A DNA stretch of 53,844 nucleotides from Pseudomaricurvus albidus (GTDB lineage Bacteria; Pseudomonadota; Gammaproteobacteria; Pseudomonadales; Cellvibrionaceae). This document shows, one piece after another, positions 37,201 through 44,651 of the stretch. Where the stretch lies: positions 1 through 53,844 of the forward strand of contig NZ_JAHKRS010000015.1 of NCBI RefSeq assembly GCF_018863235.1. Reading direction: 5' to 3'. Position 1 is the stretch's first letter. Every line of letters starts with the position of its first letter. The notes under the pieces are model-generated. The model was not told where the DNA came from, ran no database searches, and worked only from the letters and a program-made list of their open reading frames with translations. Position numbers and translations under genes: made by a program.

Positions 37201-39443
37201 GCGGCTGCAGCCGAACCATTTGTTGTGTCGTGAACACTGGCATGCTCCAGCATTAAGCGTCCTACAGAATAGTGCACTTGCTGCTGTTGTTTCACTTCAA
37301 TAAGAGCGTAGGCGGCCTGATGCACGCGGTCATGCTGAAAACGATAGCTGGGGTTGAGTGGCGTTGTTTGTGCGTGTTTACCGTTACGCGAGTCTGATTC
37401 CAGATTACTGCTGACCAGACGATAATCATTATGCAGGGGCAGAACGGTGTGCTGCTTGAGTGCTGGCAGCAGTGCCGCAGCGGTTTCTGCAGTGGACTTT
37501 TGATAAATGATTGCCAGGGTTTGCAGATCAAAGGTTCCGCCAATACAGGCAGCCAATTGCAAGGCCTGTTGTGTTTCTGGCTGCAGTCGTCGCAGATTAT
37601 CCAGCATGAATTCTACGACATCACTGCTGACTTCAGACCAGCGTGGAGCATCCAGCGTCCAGTTCCAGTGACCGGCGTTGGGGTCGTAGGAAATCGAGTT
37701 CTGCTTGTGCAGTTCACGCAAGAGTTCATTGGTAAAAAAAGGATTGCCCTGAGCCTTGTTGTACAGCAAGTCGCTTAGCGGACGTGTCTCGTTCACTTCA
37801 CGGTAGAGGGCATCGGCCACCAGACGGGCTACTGAGTCCTGATCCAAAGGGCCAATGGGCAGTTGATGAATTGGCTTTTGCGATTGTAGATCGTCGAGCA
37901 GAAGGCGCAGCGGGTGCCCCACGCCGACTTCGTTGCTCCGATAAGCGCCAATCAACAGCAGATGACTCAGATCGTGGGAAGTCACAAAGCGGCGCAATAA
38001 TTCCAGCGTTGGTGCATCGCTCCACTGCAAATCGTCGAGAAACAGTACGACGGGGTGCCCTTCGTCTGCAAAGACGCGCAAAAAGTTTGTCAATACAATA
38101 TGCAGGCGGTTGCGGGCTTCAGCGGGGGGCAGTTCTACAACGGCTGGCTGTGGGCCAATGATCAATTCCAGTTCGGGGACTAACTCCATGACCAGATGAG
38201 CGTTGGGTGACAAAGCTTCCAGTAAGCGTTGCTGCCAATTTTGCAGAGCGTCTTCAGGCTCCGCCAGGATCTGTTGCACCAGACCACGGAACGCCGTCGC
38301 GAGAGGGGTGTAGGCTTCTCCCTGATGGAACTGGTCAAATTTGCCCTGTACCAAAAATCCACGTTCTCGAACCAGAGGTTGGTCGATCTCATTCACCAGC
38401 GCGGATTTGCCCACACCTGAGTAACCGTGCACCAGACAAAATTCATTGCGGCCACTGACTGCAGCTTCAAACAGAGCCAGCAGTGTCTGCAATTCGTTTT
38501 CGCGGCCATAGAGTTCTTGCGGGATCAGAAATTTCTGTACCCTGTCGTGCTGACCCAATTCAAAGGGGGCAATGTTCTGCTCTGTCGTCAGCAGATCGGC
38601 ACAGTGTTCCAGATCGTGTATCAGCCCTTCAGCGCTTTGATAGCGAGCTTCAGGACTCTTGGCCAGCAGTTTGAGGACGATGGCCGAAAGGGCTTCCGGC
38701 ACATGGGCTGCAATGTCATGCGGGGCAGGCGGCAGACGACTGATGTGAACGTGCACCCATTCCAGCAGATTATCCGCCTTAAATGGTCTCTCGCCTGTGA
38801 GCAGTTCGAACAACAAAATACCCAGCGAATAATAATCGGAGCGATAATCCAGATCCCGGTTCATGCGGCCGGTTTGTTCTGGTGACAAATAGGGCAGTGG
38901 TCCTTCGAGACGATGTGACATCTGCACTGCCTGACGCTCCTGATCCAGTTCGGATGCAATGCCAAATCCAGCAAGGGCTATAGCGCCTGTGGCGGGATTG
39001 AAAAAAACATGTTCAGGCGTCAGGGCTTTGTGGACGAGATCCCGAGAGTGTATCTGCCCAAGGATTCGGGTGAGTCGCAGAATGATATCCAGTGCGTCAG
39101 CCAGAGGCAGGCCGTTTTCTCCGTGCTGATTTTCAATCGTCCGGTTGAGATGTGCCCGAAGGGTGTTTTCAGACAGTTCGGCGACCAGGGCCAGATTGCC
39201 GCTGCCGTGAGGAATTACATCAAAAACTCTGCGAACACCCTCAATGCCCGACAGGCGATGAGTGATCTCACTTTCTCGACGAATTCGCGCAATTTGCTGG
39301 CGGTCCGGGTACTCGGATTCGACCGTTTCCAGCTCCACGGAGACGTTGTCGGCCAATCGACGGGCACGGTAAATGACGTGACCGTTGTGTCGACGTAATA
39401 CCGAACCGACTTCATAGCCGGGTAATTGCAGTTCCTCCGCCAC
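34290..39443 (-). CDS. Giant sensor: pseudokinase, STAND-like ATPase, GAF, diguanylate cyclase
   Basis: I start at GTG 39443 (1717 residues; GGAG lies 7 bp upstream). The frame is open to 39542, with an ATG at 39509, but those starts overlap the preceding gene. Order: kinase fold (about 10-270), P-loop ATPase with GYSGVGKS at 340-347 and VVLFLDDLQWSD, a long helical repeat region (about 740-1330), GAF (about 1360-1510), a coiled coil, then GGDEF. The kinase has lost its catalytic residues: Glu replaces the beta-3 Lys (VSVEL), HKA replaces HRD, GFG replaces DFG. The cyclase looks active, with GGEEF near 1622 and RPAD, the RxxD inhibitory I-site, 5 residues before it. It likely makes cyclic-di-GMP in response to a cytosolic signal. 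It appears to be the last gene of a three-gene minus-strand operon. Confidence 0.88.
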   Translation of the reverse strand: MAEELQLPGYEVGSVLRRHNGHVIYRARRLADNVSVELETVESEYPDRQQIARIRRESEITHRLSGIEGVRRVFDVIPHGSGNLALVAELSENTLRAHLNRTIENQHGENGLPLADALDIILRLTRILGQIHSRDLVHKALTPEHVFFNPATGAIALAGFGIASELDQERQAVQMSHRLEGPLPYLSPEQTGRMNRDLDYRSDYYSLGILLFELLTGERPFKADNLLEWVHVHISRLPPAPHDIAAHVPEALSAIVLKLLAKSPEARYQSAEGLIHDLEHCADLLTTEQNIAPFELGQHDRVQKFLIPQELYGRENELQTLLALFEAAVSGRNEFCLVHGYSGVGKSALVNEIDQPLVRERGFLVQGKFDQFHQGEAYTPLATAFRGLVQQILAEPEDALQNWQQRLLEALSPNAHLVMELVPELELIIGPQPAVVELPPAEARNRLHIVLTNFLRVFADEGHPVVLFLDDLQWSDAPTLELLRRFVTSHDLSHLLLIGAYRSNEVGVGHPLRLLLDDLQSQKPIHQLPIGPLDQDSVARLVADALYREVNETRPLSDLLYNKAQGNPFFTNELLRELHKQNSISYDPNAGHWNWTLDAPRWSEVSSDVVEFMLDNLRRLQPETQQALQLAACIGGTFDLQTLAIIYQKSTAETAAALLPALKQHTVLPLHNDYRLVSSNLESDSRNGKHAQTTPLNPSYRFQHDRVHQAAYALIEVKQQQQVHYSVGRLMLEHASVHDTTNGSAAAAVPADRLIDIVGHLNEGRSLIKSDPERLQLAELNVRAGERAKHSAAYEAALSYLRIATELLPADPWQQVPDLMRALAAEIQQCTYLTGHTAEAEQWIELMLQHAKSDLERGDILAIRTRQYATLGRMKDSILSAIQGLNLLGIEFTDQPTQADITEERRRILENLGERKIEDLVNAPLVEDKATLIAMRLLMEIFAAAFLSGSGNLFAYLVLKSANLSLRHGNSPESAFAYASYGMLLCGELDEPALGYQYGKVGLAINERLDDLTLRARVIYVYAMFVHHWSNHWSSLTPWFRKGIEAGYQTGDLLYLAYSAQDCVIWDPTLELDTAEQQHAELLEIVRECAYQDSLDSGTLFLQQQRNLLGLTESQSSLSDSSFDEQQCLEGMRQRQFMTGIANYHIYHAELNLLYGDEERALEHVRAQDKLIKSAMSLPQLVRFYIIACLTLSSRYPHMEEQEQAETLQRLQQDLARMTRWADNCEENFRHLQYLMQAELARLAGDKMAALDYYDAAIETAQKHRFLRDEATACERAARHLLACGRRRSAEGYLRGAHQLYSRWGAKRKAALLEQEFPVLHELVLATPESINQRSMSELDVASVMKASREISGEIVLDKLLKTTLNILLENAGGQWGCLLARRDGRLFIEAGKLPEQGFQADNLPSHTLVPTVDGDKVPMPITLISQVLHGSQAVVLHDATNDTQFAQDPYVNRCQPRSVLCVPIGREHFEGALYMENNLTSGVFTEARVEVIRLLTAQASVALENARLYEQVQDYSRTLEQKVAERTARLQQLNQELKDLAEHDGLTGVANRRRGDAYLKQIWGRLRRERQPLSVVMLDVDHFKTFNDNYGHQSGDECLIEVASTLNTYLHRPADLVARYGGEEFILILPNTDAHGAAQVAEHVRQRIEALAITHDFSSTSNVVTISAGIATTVPDSERGIEKLLRQADIALYQAKQMGRNRVHSAAPAMSTTEST

Positions 39444-39465
39444 TGAGCTTCTCCGTGCCGCAGGA

Positions 39466-40245
39466 TCAGACGTTGAAGAGTCGGTTGAAGGTACTGCAGT
39501 AGGCTTCATGCGCCGTGTCACGCAAGGGAGAGCCGTGACCACACAGGGCGTGCTTGAACGAAAGTTGTTTCAGACGGGCAAAGTCGTCAGCGGCAGGCGT
39601 GGCTGCCTGAAGCCAGACCGGCCCGAGATTCGCTGCTGTGAAAAAACCCATTTCCTGCATCATGGATCGAGAGGCGTCAGAGAAATACTCATCCGGTGCC
39701 AGCCAGTTCTGCAAGGCATCGCAGGCGATGACAATACCGCCGGCTCGCTCAAGTCGCAGAATGCCCTCTGGGAGCTGGGTAGTGGTGAACTGAAACAATG
39801 TGGCATCCGCGAGAGGGAGCGGACCTTCCTGGGTAAGTGGGCGACCGGAAATTGGGGGAATGGTTTGATTTTGCTCCGTGCCATGATCGCACTGTTCACT
39901 TTCCATGCCGGGCATGACCCAGTATTGGGCGTCATAATGGCGAACATAAAATTCATCATCCCGACCGTGAAGCGCTCCAAGTCTGATCACATCAGTGACC
40001 TGCCCGAGCTTGTTCAACTCCGTCAGGCCTTCGTCGCTCAGGCGCACACTGTTGATCAGTACCAGACGCTCACCTTCGCGGACGATGGTCATGTTGCGGC
40101 TGAATTGCCAGTCCGTATCCATAAGGACGGTTTCCATGGCGCCACTGACGAAAAATACATCGTCAAAGACTTCTTCAATAGTTCCGTGGGGCAGTGCCGC
40201 GGGCATCAGGGTCGGGGAAAACGGTTCCATCGTTACACTCGTCAA
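39466..40245 (-). CDS. Degenerate metallo-beta-lactamase-fold protein
   Basis: This 259-residue protein has a strand pattern typical of MBL proteins: VFFVSGAMETVLMDTDWQFSRNMTIVREGERLVLINSVRL. Next comes LGALHGRDDEFYVRHYDAQYWV where the HxHxDH motif would stand, and a C-terminal CGHGSPLRD. Only part of the metal-binding set is present, so it may bind one metal or none. No signal peptide is seen. It lies 33 bp after the cyclotransferase-like gene and 22 bp before the giant sensor start, so all three may act in one pathway. Function unknown. Confidence 0.7.
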   Translation of the reverse strand: MTSVTMEPFSPTLMPAALPHGTIEEVFDDVFFVSGAMETVLMDTDWQFSRNMTIVREGERLVLINSVRLSDEGLTELNKLGQVTDVIRLGALHGRDDEFYVRHYDAQYWVMPGMESEQCDHGTEQNQTIPPISGRPLTQEGPLPLADATLFQFTTTQLPEGILRLERAGGIVIACDALQNWLAPDEYFSDASRSMMQEMGFFTAANLGPVWLQAATPAADDFARLKQLSFKHALCGHGSPLRDTAHEAYCSTFNRLFNV

Positions 40246-40278
40246 GTTTGTGCTGTTGTTGATGTGTTTTCTTGCTGT

Positions 40279-41079
40279 TCAGTTCTCGTCATAACTGAAC
40301 TGGCCAGCGTAGCGGTACTCTCTGGCATACTCATTGAGATACGCATTGAGATATTCCCGCTGGGCCTTGTTAAGGCGTCCCTGCCTGATGTCTTCCATGG
40401 ATTCATTGCTGGTACTGCTGTCCAGGCGCTTAAGATGAAACAGGGTCATATCCTGTCCACCGAAGAACCCTTTCAGAAAAGTATGCAGAGAGCGTGCCTC
40501 TGTCATATCAAAAACCGATCCCCATAATGAGGTGTATAAAGGGTGTTGGGCCAGATCGTTGGCATTAAATACAGGGTAGTCGCCGGGTGGGGGGCAGAAG
40601 GTCGGGTAAACCGCCGGCTGATGCAGGGGCTGGCTTGCCAGATCTTCAATATAGCTGTTGTCGAGTCCGGCACTGCGAGCACCCTCGACAACGATATTCA
40701 GATAGCGGCGACTGGGCAGGCACCGGTTGTCGATAAATTCCGGAATGCCGATGTAAGTCATTGCACTCACTGGTGCGGCATCGGTTTCAGTTTCTACCTC
40801 GATCGTGATGCGATCATAACCGTGACCACAGGCCTCAGCAGCATCCAAAGGGGCCAATGCCTCATCGGGGCAGTCGTAGAGGATGCCCAGCACACGATCG
40901 GCGGGATTGTCGCTGGGCTCGATGTTGCAGACCCCACCTTCATGGCGAAAGAAATGCTGAACATTAAAGCGCAAGCGCCAACCGTACAGGGCCGCACGAC
41001 GAGCAGACAGGGGAATGACCCCCTTGGCTCGCAGTGACGTCATGTTCAAGTTGGAGCCAAAGCCGAAATAGCGAAACAT
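40279..41079 (-). CDS. Gamma-glutamylcyclotransferase-like protein
   Basis: Starting at the Met just before FRYFGFGSNLN (266 residues; the frame is open 5 codons further), the protein has the Y-x-x-Y/F-GSN motif of the AIG2/GGCT fold. It also has LYGWRLRFNV, RVLGILYDCPDEALAPLDAAEACGHGYDRI with a candidate catalytic Glu, and MTYIG. Family members cleave gamma-glutamyl compounds to 5-oxoproline or remove gamma-glutamylamine links. The C-terminal 110 residues are an extension absent from small GGCT proteins. It is the first gene of the leftward group. The gap to fadE (41080-41345) should hold divergent promoters, but I found no convincing hexamer pair. Confidence 0.75.
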   Translation of the reverse strand: MFRYFGFGSNLNMTSLRAKGVIPLSARRAALYGWRLRFNVQHFFRHEGGVCNIEPSDNPADRVLGILYDCPDEALAPLDAAEACGHGYDRITIEVETETDAAPVSAMTYIGIPEFIDNRCLPSRRYLNIVVEGARSAGLDNSYIEDLASQPLHQPAVYPTFCPPPGDYPVFNANDLAQHPLYTSLWGSVFDMTEARSLHTFLKGFFGGQDMTLFHLKRLDSSTSNESMEDIRQGRLNKAQREYLNAYLNEYAREYRYAGQFSYDEN

Positions 41080-41345
41080 TCTGTTATCAAGCACCCTTCC
41101 CAGTGTCAGCCCGTATCACACTCTATTGGTGACTTCTGAGTACTGACGCCAAAATTGCTATAACAATACAGGGATCATGGCTGAAATCAATATTTCGATG
41201 GCAGCAAGCTCCTATCTCTTTTTATACGGTGCTTTCTGCGTCAAATATACCGTGCTCTCTCTCGGTCAAAACTTGCAACTCCGTGACCTATGGTCGATGT
41301 TTAGGGGGATTTGTCGATAAATCCAAGCTGCTGCGGAGGTTTTAC

Positions 41346-43853
41346 ATGAGTGTCCTTTTATTGCTGTTCAGTGCCCTGGTGCTGTTGTATCTGGGGGTGG
41401 GAGGCTCAACCGCAGCATTGGTGCTGGTGATCGCCACCGTATTCGGTCTGGTTCTGGATGGATTCCATATTCTAAGTATTGTGTTTGGGGGTGTTTTGCT
41501 GGCTCTGGGGCTTATCTTGGTGCTCCCAGGTGAGTTGCGGAAAGATAAGCTCAGCCGCCCTTTGTTGGGTTGGGTGCGAGGACGATTGCCGACGTTGTCA
41601 GATACAGAGGCAGAAGCCCTGAAATCCGGCACTGTCGAGTGGGACGGAGAGCTGTTTTCCGGACAGCCGCAATGGAACAAACTATTGGATGCAAAACCGG
41701 CAACCCTCAGTCCGGAAGAGCAGGAGTTCCTCGATGGTCCGGTAGAAACCCTGTGTAGCATGCTCGATGACTGGGCAATTACTCATGAACATTTCGATTT
41801 GCCCGAGGAAGTTTGGCAATTCATTCGGGACAATGGCTTTTTTGGCTTGGTGATTCCCAAAGAGCAGGGCGGCAAAGGGTTTTCCAACACGGCCCACTCA
41901 GAGATCGTGATGAAACTCTCCACCCGCAGTGTGTCGGGGGCCGTCACGGTCATGGTGCCCAACTCTCTGGGGCCAGGCGAGCTGTTGATGCACTACGGCA
42001 CAGACGAACAGAAACAGCATTATTTACCTCGCCTGGCCAGTGGTGAAGAGATTCCCTGTTTTGCTCTGACTTCCCCTATGGCGGGTTCCGATGCTGGTGC
42101 CATTCCGGACAAAGGCATCGTCTGCAAAGGGCAGTGGCAAGGGGAGGAGGTTCTGGGCCTGAAAGTGACCTGGAACAAGCGCTATATCACTCTGGCGCCA
42201 GTTGCGACTCTGATTGGGCTTGCCATCAAGGTGTATGACCCGGCGGGCTTTCTCGGAGGGGATGACGGTGATGTCGGTGTGACCTGTGTTCTGCTGCCAC
42301 GGGATCTGGACGGAGTGAATGCCGGAGCCCGTCATCTGCCCATGAATACGGTCTTTATGAATGGTCCGACCTGGGGAACCGATGTCTTTATCCCGATGAG
42401 TCAGGTGATCGGTGGGCAGGAGATGTTGGGCAAAGGCTGGACCATGTTGCTGGAATGCCTGTCCATAGGCCGTTCAATTTCTCTGCCGGCACTGGGAACA
42501 GGAGCTGGCAAGGTTGCCAGTCTGGCAACTGGATCCTATGCCTTGGTGCGCGAACAGTTTGGTCGTACCATCAGCCAGTTTGAAGGCGTGCAGGAAGCTC
42601 TCGAGCCGGTTGCCGGTTACACCTACATGATGGATGCAGCGCGCCTGCTGACTGCCGGAATGCTGGATCGCGGCGTCCGACCGTCTGTGCCGTCAGCGGT
42701 ACTCAAGTACCGTAACACCGATCTGATGCGGGAAGTCATTAATCACGCCATGGATGTAGTCGCCGGACGTGGAGTCATCACTGGCCCGCGCAACTTTCTC
42801 GCACGGGGGTATCAGGCCGTGCCCATTGGCATCACGGTGGAAGGGGCCAATATTCTCACCCGCAGCCTGATGATCTTTGGGCAGGGGGCAATTCGCTGCC
42901 ATCCGTTTATCGTTAAAGAAATTGAAGCGGCGGGAATGGATGATGAGTCTGCTGCAGTGAGCAGTTTTGATGAGGTGTTCTACCGTCATCTGGCTTACAC
43001 CACCCGCAATGGTCTGCGCGCTTTTGTTCTGGGCGTGACGAAAGGGTACCTGGAGCCCGTTCCCGATTTGGGAGACATAAAACCATACTATCGCCAGCTC
43101 GCACGTTTTTCGGCGGCTTTCTCCATGATGACCGATGTGACGTTGTTGAGTATTGGGGGTGGTCTTAAAGCGCGTCAGCGTTTATCCGGACGAATGGCGG
43201 ATTGTCTTGTCCAGCTGTATTACGCCACGGCAGTGATCAAGCAATGGCACGAAGAGGATTATGCCGAAGATCAGCGCCCGGTGGTGGAGTGGTGCCTGAA
43301 AATGTGCCTGCGGGATCTGCAGGCTTCCATGCGCCAATTGATCATCAACTTCCCGGTTAAGGCGTTACGCTGGCCTCTTCGATTGCTGGTGTTTCCACTG
43401 GGGGCCACCGGTCTTAATGGCCCTGATGATCGCCTGGGGGCCGAAGTGGCGGCCAGTATTGTTAACGATACCCCGCTGCGCCAACGCATTGCCCGCGGCT
43501 GTTACATCAACACCGATCCGGAAGATCCATTGGGTCGTGTCCTGAACGCGTACAAGCTTGCCAATGAAACCCGTGAATTGCGTGAGCGTCTGCACGATGC
43601 CATGCGCCAGCGAAATGCCGATGAATTGAGTGGTATCGATTTGTTAATGGGGCATCAGCGTAAGGAATTGGTGGATTGGGCGTATTCTGAAAACGTAATA
43701 ACAGAAGAAGAGCGTGAACCTCTGCTGGAAGCTCTGACGGCGTTGTACGACGTGATTCGTGTCGACGCATTCGATGGGGATGGCTTACAGGCGCTGGCGG
43801 AATGTGCCAAAGGCAAGCGCAGAGTGGTTGAGCGCCCGGCCAGACACGAGTAA
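41346..43853 (+). CDS. fadE: Acyl-CoA dehydrogenase, FadE type
   Basis: I start at ATG 41346, which has GGAGG 7 bp upstream. The frame runs 39 codons further up without family similarity. The 835-residue protein has hydrophobic N-terminal helices (about 1-60), as in E. coli FadE, then an acyl-CoA dehydrogenase core with FFGLVIPKEQGGKGFSNTAHSEIV, TSPMAGSDAGAIPD and YRNTDLMREVINHAMDVVAGRGVITGPRN. It ends with the DUF1974-like FadE tail. It catalyses the first step of fatty acid beta-oxidation. Length is slightly above the E. coli protein. It is flanked by a divergent gene and a 309-bp gap. Confidence 0.95.
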   Translation: MSVLLLLFSALVLLYLGVGGSTAALVLVIATVFGLVLDGFHILSIVFGGVLLALGLILVLPGELRKDKLSRPLLGWVRGRLPTLSDTEAEALKSGTVEWDGELFSGQPQWNKLLDAKPATLSPEEQEFLDGPVETLCSMLDDWAITHEHFDLPEEVWQFIRDNGFFGLVIPKEQGGKGFSNTAHSEIVMKLSTRSVSGAVTVMVPNSLGPGELLMHYGTDEQKQHYLPRLASGEEIPCFALTSPMAGSDAGAIPDKGIVCKGQWQGEEVLGLKVTWNKRYITLAPVATLIGLAIKVYDPAGFLGGDDGDVGVTCVLLPRDLDGVNAGARHLPMNTVFMNGPTWGTDVFIPMSQVIGGQEMLGKGWTMLLECLSIGRSISLPALGTGAGKVASLATGSYALVREQFGRTISQFEGVQEALEPVAGYTYMMDAARLLTAGMLDRGVRPSVPSAVLKYRNTDLMREVINHAMDVVAGRGVITGPRNFLARGYQAVPIGITVEGANILTRSLMIFGQGAIRCHPFIVKEIEAAGMDDESAAVSSFDEVFYRHLAYTTRNGLRAFVLGVTKGYLEPVPDLGDIKPYYRQLARFSAAFSMMTDVTLLSIGGGLKARQRLSGRMADCLVQLYYATAVIKQWHEEDYAEDQRPVVEWCLKMCLRDLQASMRQLIINFPVKALRWPLRLLVFPLGATGLNGPDDRLGAEVAASIVNDTPLRQRIARGCYINTDPEDPLGRVLNAYKLANETRELRERLHDAMRQRNADELSGIDLLMGHQRKELVDWAYSENVITEEEREPLLEALTALYDVIRVDAFDGDGLQALAECAKGKRRVVERPARHE

Positions 43854-44016
43854 TACTGTGCTTAGTGCTTCCGTTGGCCATGTATGCAACTAGTGTTCAG
43901 TTTGGCTTTGCCTTGATGCATGTCGTCCCCCCTGATAAAACCGGGGCAAATGCCGGATCACTGAAAGTTCTGGTGATTAACTCCATGCAGAAGTTCATGC
44001 TTGAGGAGAGTCGGGA

Positions 44017-44166
44017 TTGCTTGTCATTGTTCTTGAGTCCGAATATGAAAAAGTCTTTCCCGACCTGATTGATCAAACGACTGTACTGACTGACGTTGTG
44101 GTACATCACGAGATTGTCAGCGAAGAGTATTACTCGACGCGAGTTTGCCAAGGACAGGGGGGCTAG
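44017..44166 (+). CDS. Possible 49-residue small ORF in the fadE-T1SS gap
   Basis: In the 309-bp gap 43854-44162, TTG 44017 follows GAGGAG at 10 bp and opens 49 codons: LVIVLESEYEKVFPDLIDQ near the start, ending in a Gly-rich tail. Composition is protein-like, with alternating hydrophobic and acidic residues. It converges on the following minus-strand gene, overlapping its stop by 4 bp. No homologue recognised. The rest of the gap shows no feature. It could be a relic of a longer gene. Confidence 0.25.
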   Translation: MLVIVLESEYEKVFPDLIDQTTVLTDVVVHHEIVSEEYYSTRVCQGQGG

Positions 44167-44498
44167 AAATATTCGTCTTCATCCAGGAAGTTATCAATGG
44201 CGCCATGTAGGGAAGAGCGCAGTTTTTCCCGGTTGAGTAATTTCCGCTGTACCGGATCGGGAAGCTCGGTAAAGAGAATCACATTCTTTGCCACCAGCAA
44301 GTGAATCAAATCCTCAGTAACCCGTGCAATTTCCTTATCTGACTCGGCCAGTGCAAACTTGGGGTCGAGATCCTCGTCATGATTCAAAAAAGCGCCCACA
44401 TCCGGATGGTCGGCTGAAACGAATTCATCAGCACCGACAGCAGGCTCGTTGAGCAGGGCAATGATATGGCCTTTGGAGTTACGAATGGCATAGGGCAT
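44163..44498 (-). CDS. Conserved small acidic protein (family often misnamed tryptophan synthase beta-like)
   Basis: The 111-residue acidic protein begins PYAIRNSKGHIIALLNEPAVGADEFVSADHPDV and ends DLIHLLVAKNVILFTELPDPVQRKLLNREKLR...NFLDEDE. From memory this pattern recurs in Pseudomonas-type genomes under the misleading name tryptophan synthase subunit beta; it has no PLP lysine and no such activity is expected. AGGA lies 6 bp before the ATG. It is divergent from the type I secretion ABC gene. Function unknown. Confidence 0.75.
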   Translation of the reverse strand: MPYAIRNSKGHIIALLNEPAVGADEFVSADHPDVGAFLNHDEDLDPKFALAESDKEIARVTEDLIHLLVAKNVILFTELPDPVQRKLLNREKLRSSLHGAIDNFLDEDEYF

Positions 44499-44651
44499 GG
44501 TGAATCCTGCGGTTGCAAGGCTTTCTTGCTATAGAGTAGGGTGGATGAATATTTTATAACTTTGCCGTTCAAATCAGTATGATGCAACATAGCTACAAGA
44601 TCAGACACTTTCGTTTACAATGCATCGACTATTAATCATCAGTGAATTTTT

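Noticed and set aside
43865-44151. Overlapping frames on both strands of the fadE downstream gap
   Set aside because: Neither has motif content; one short frame with a good ribosome site (44017-44166) was kept at low confidence instead.
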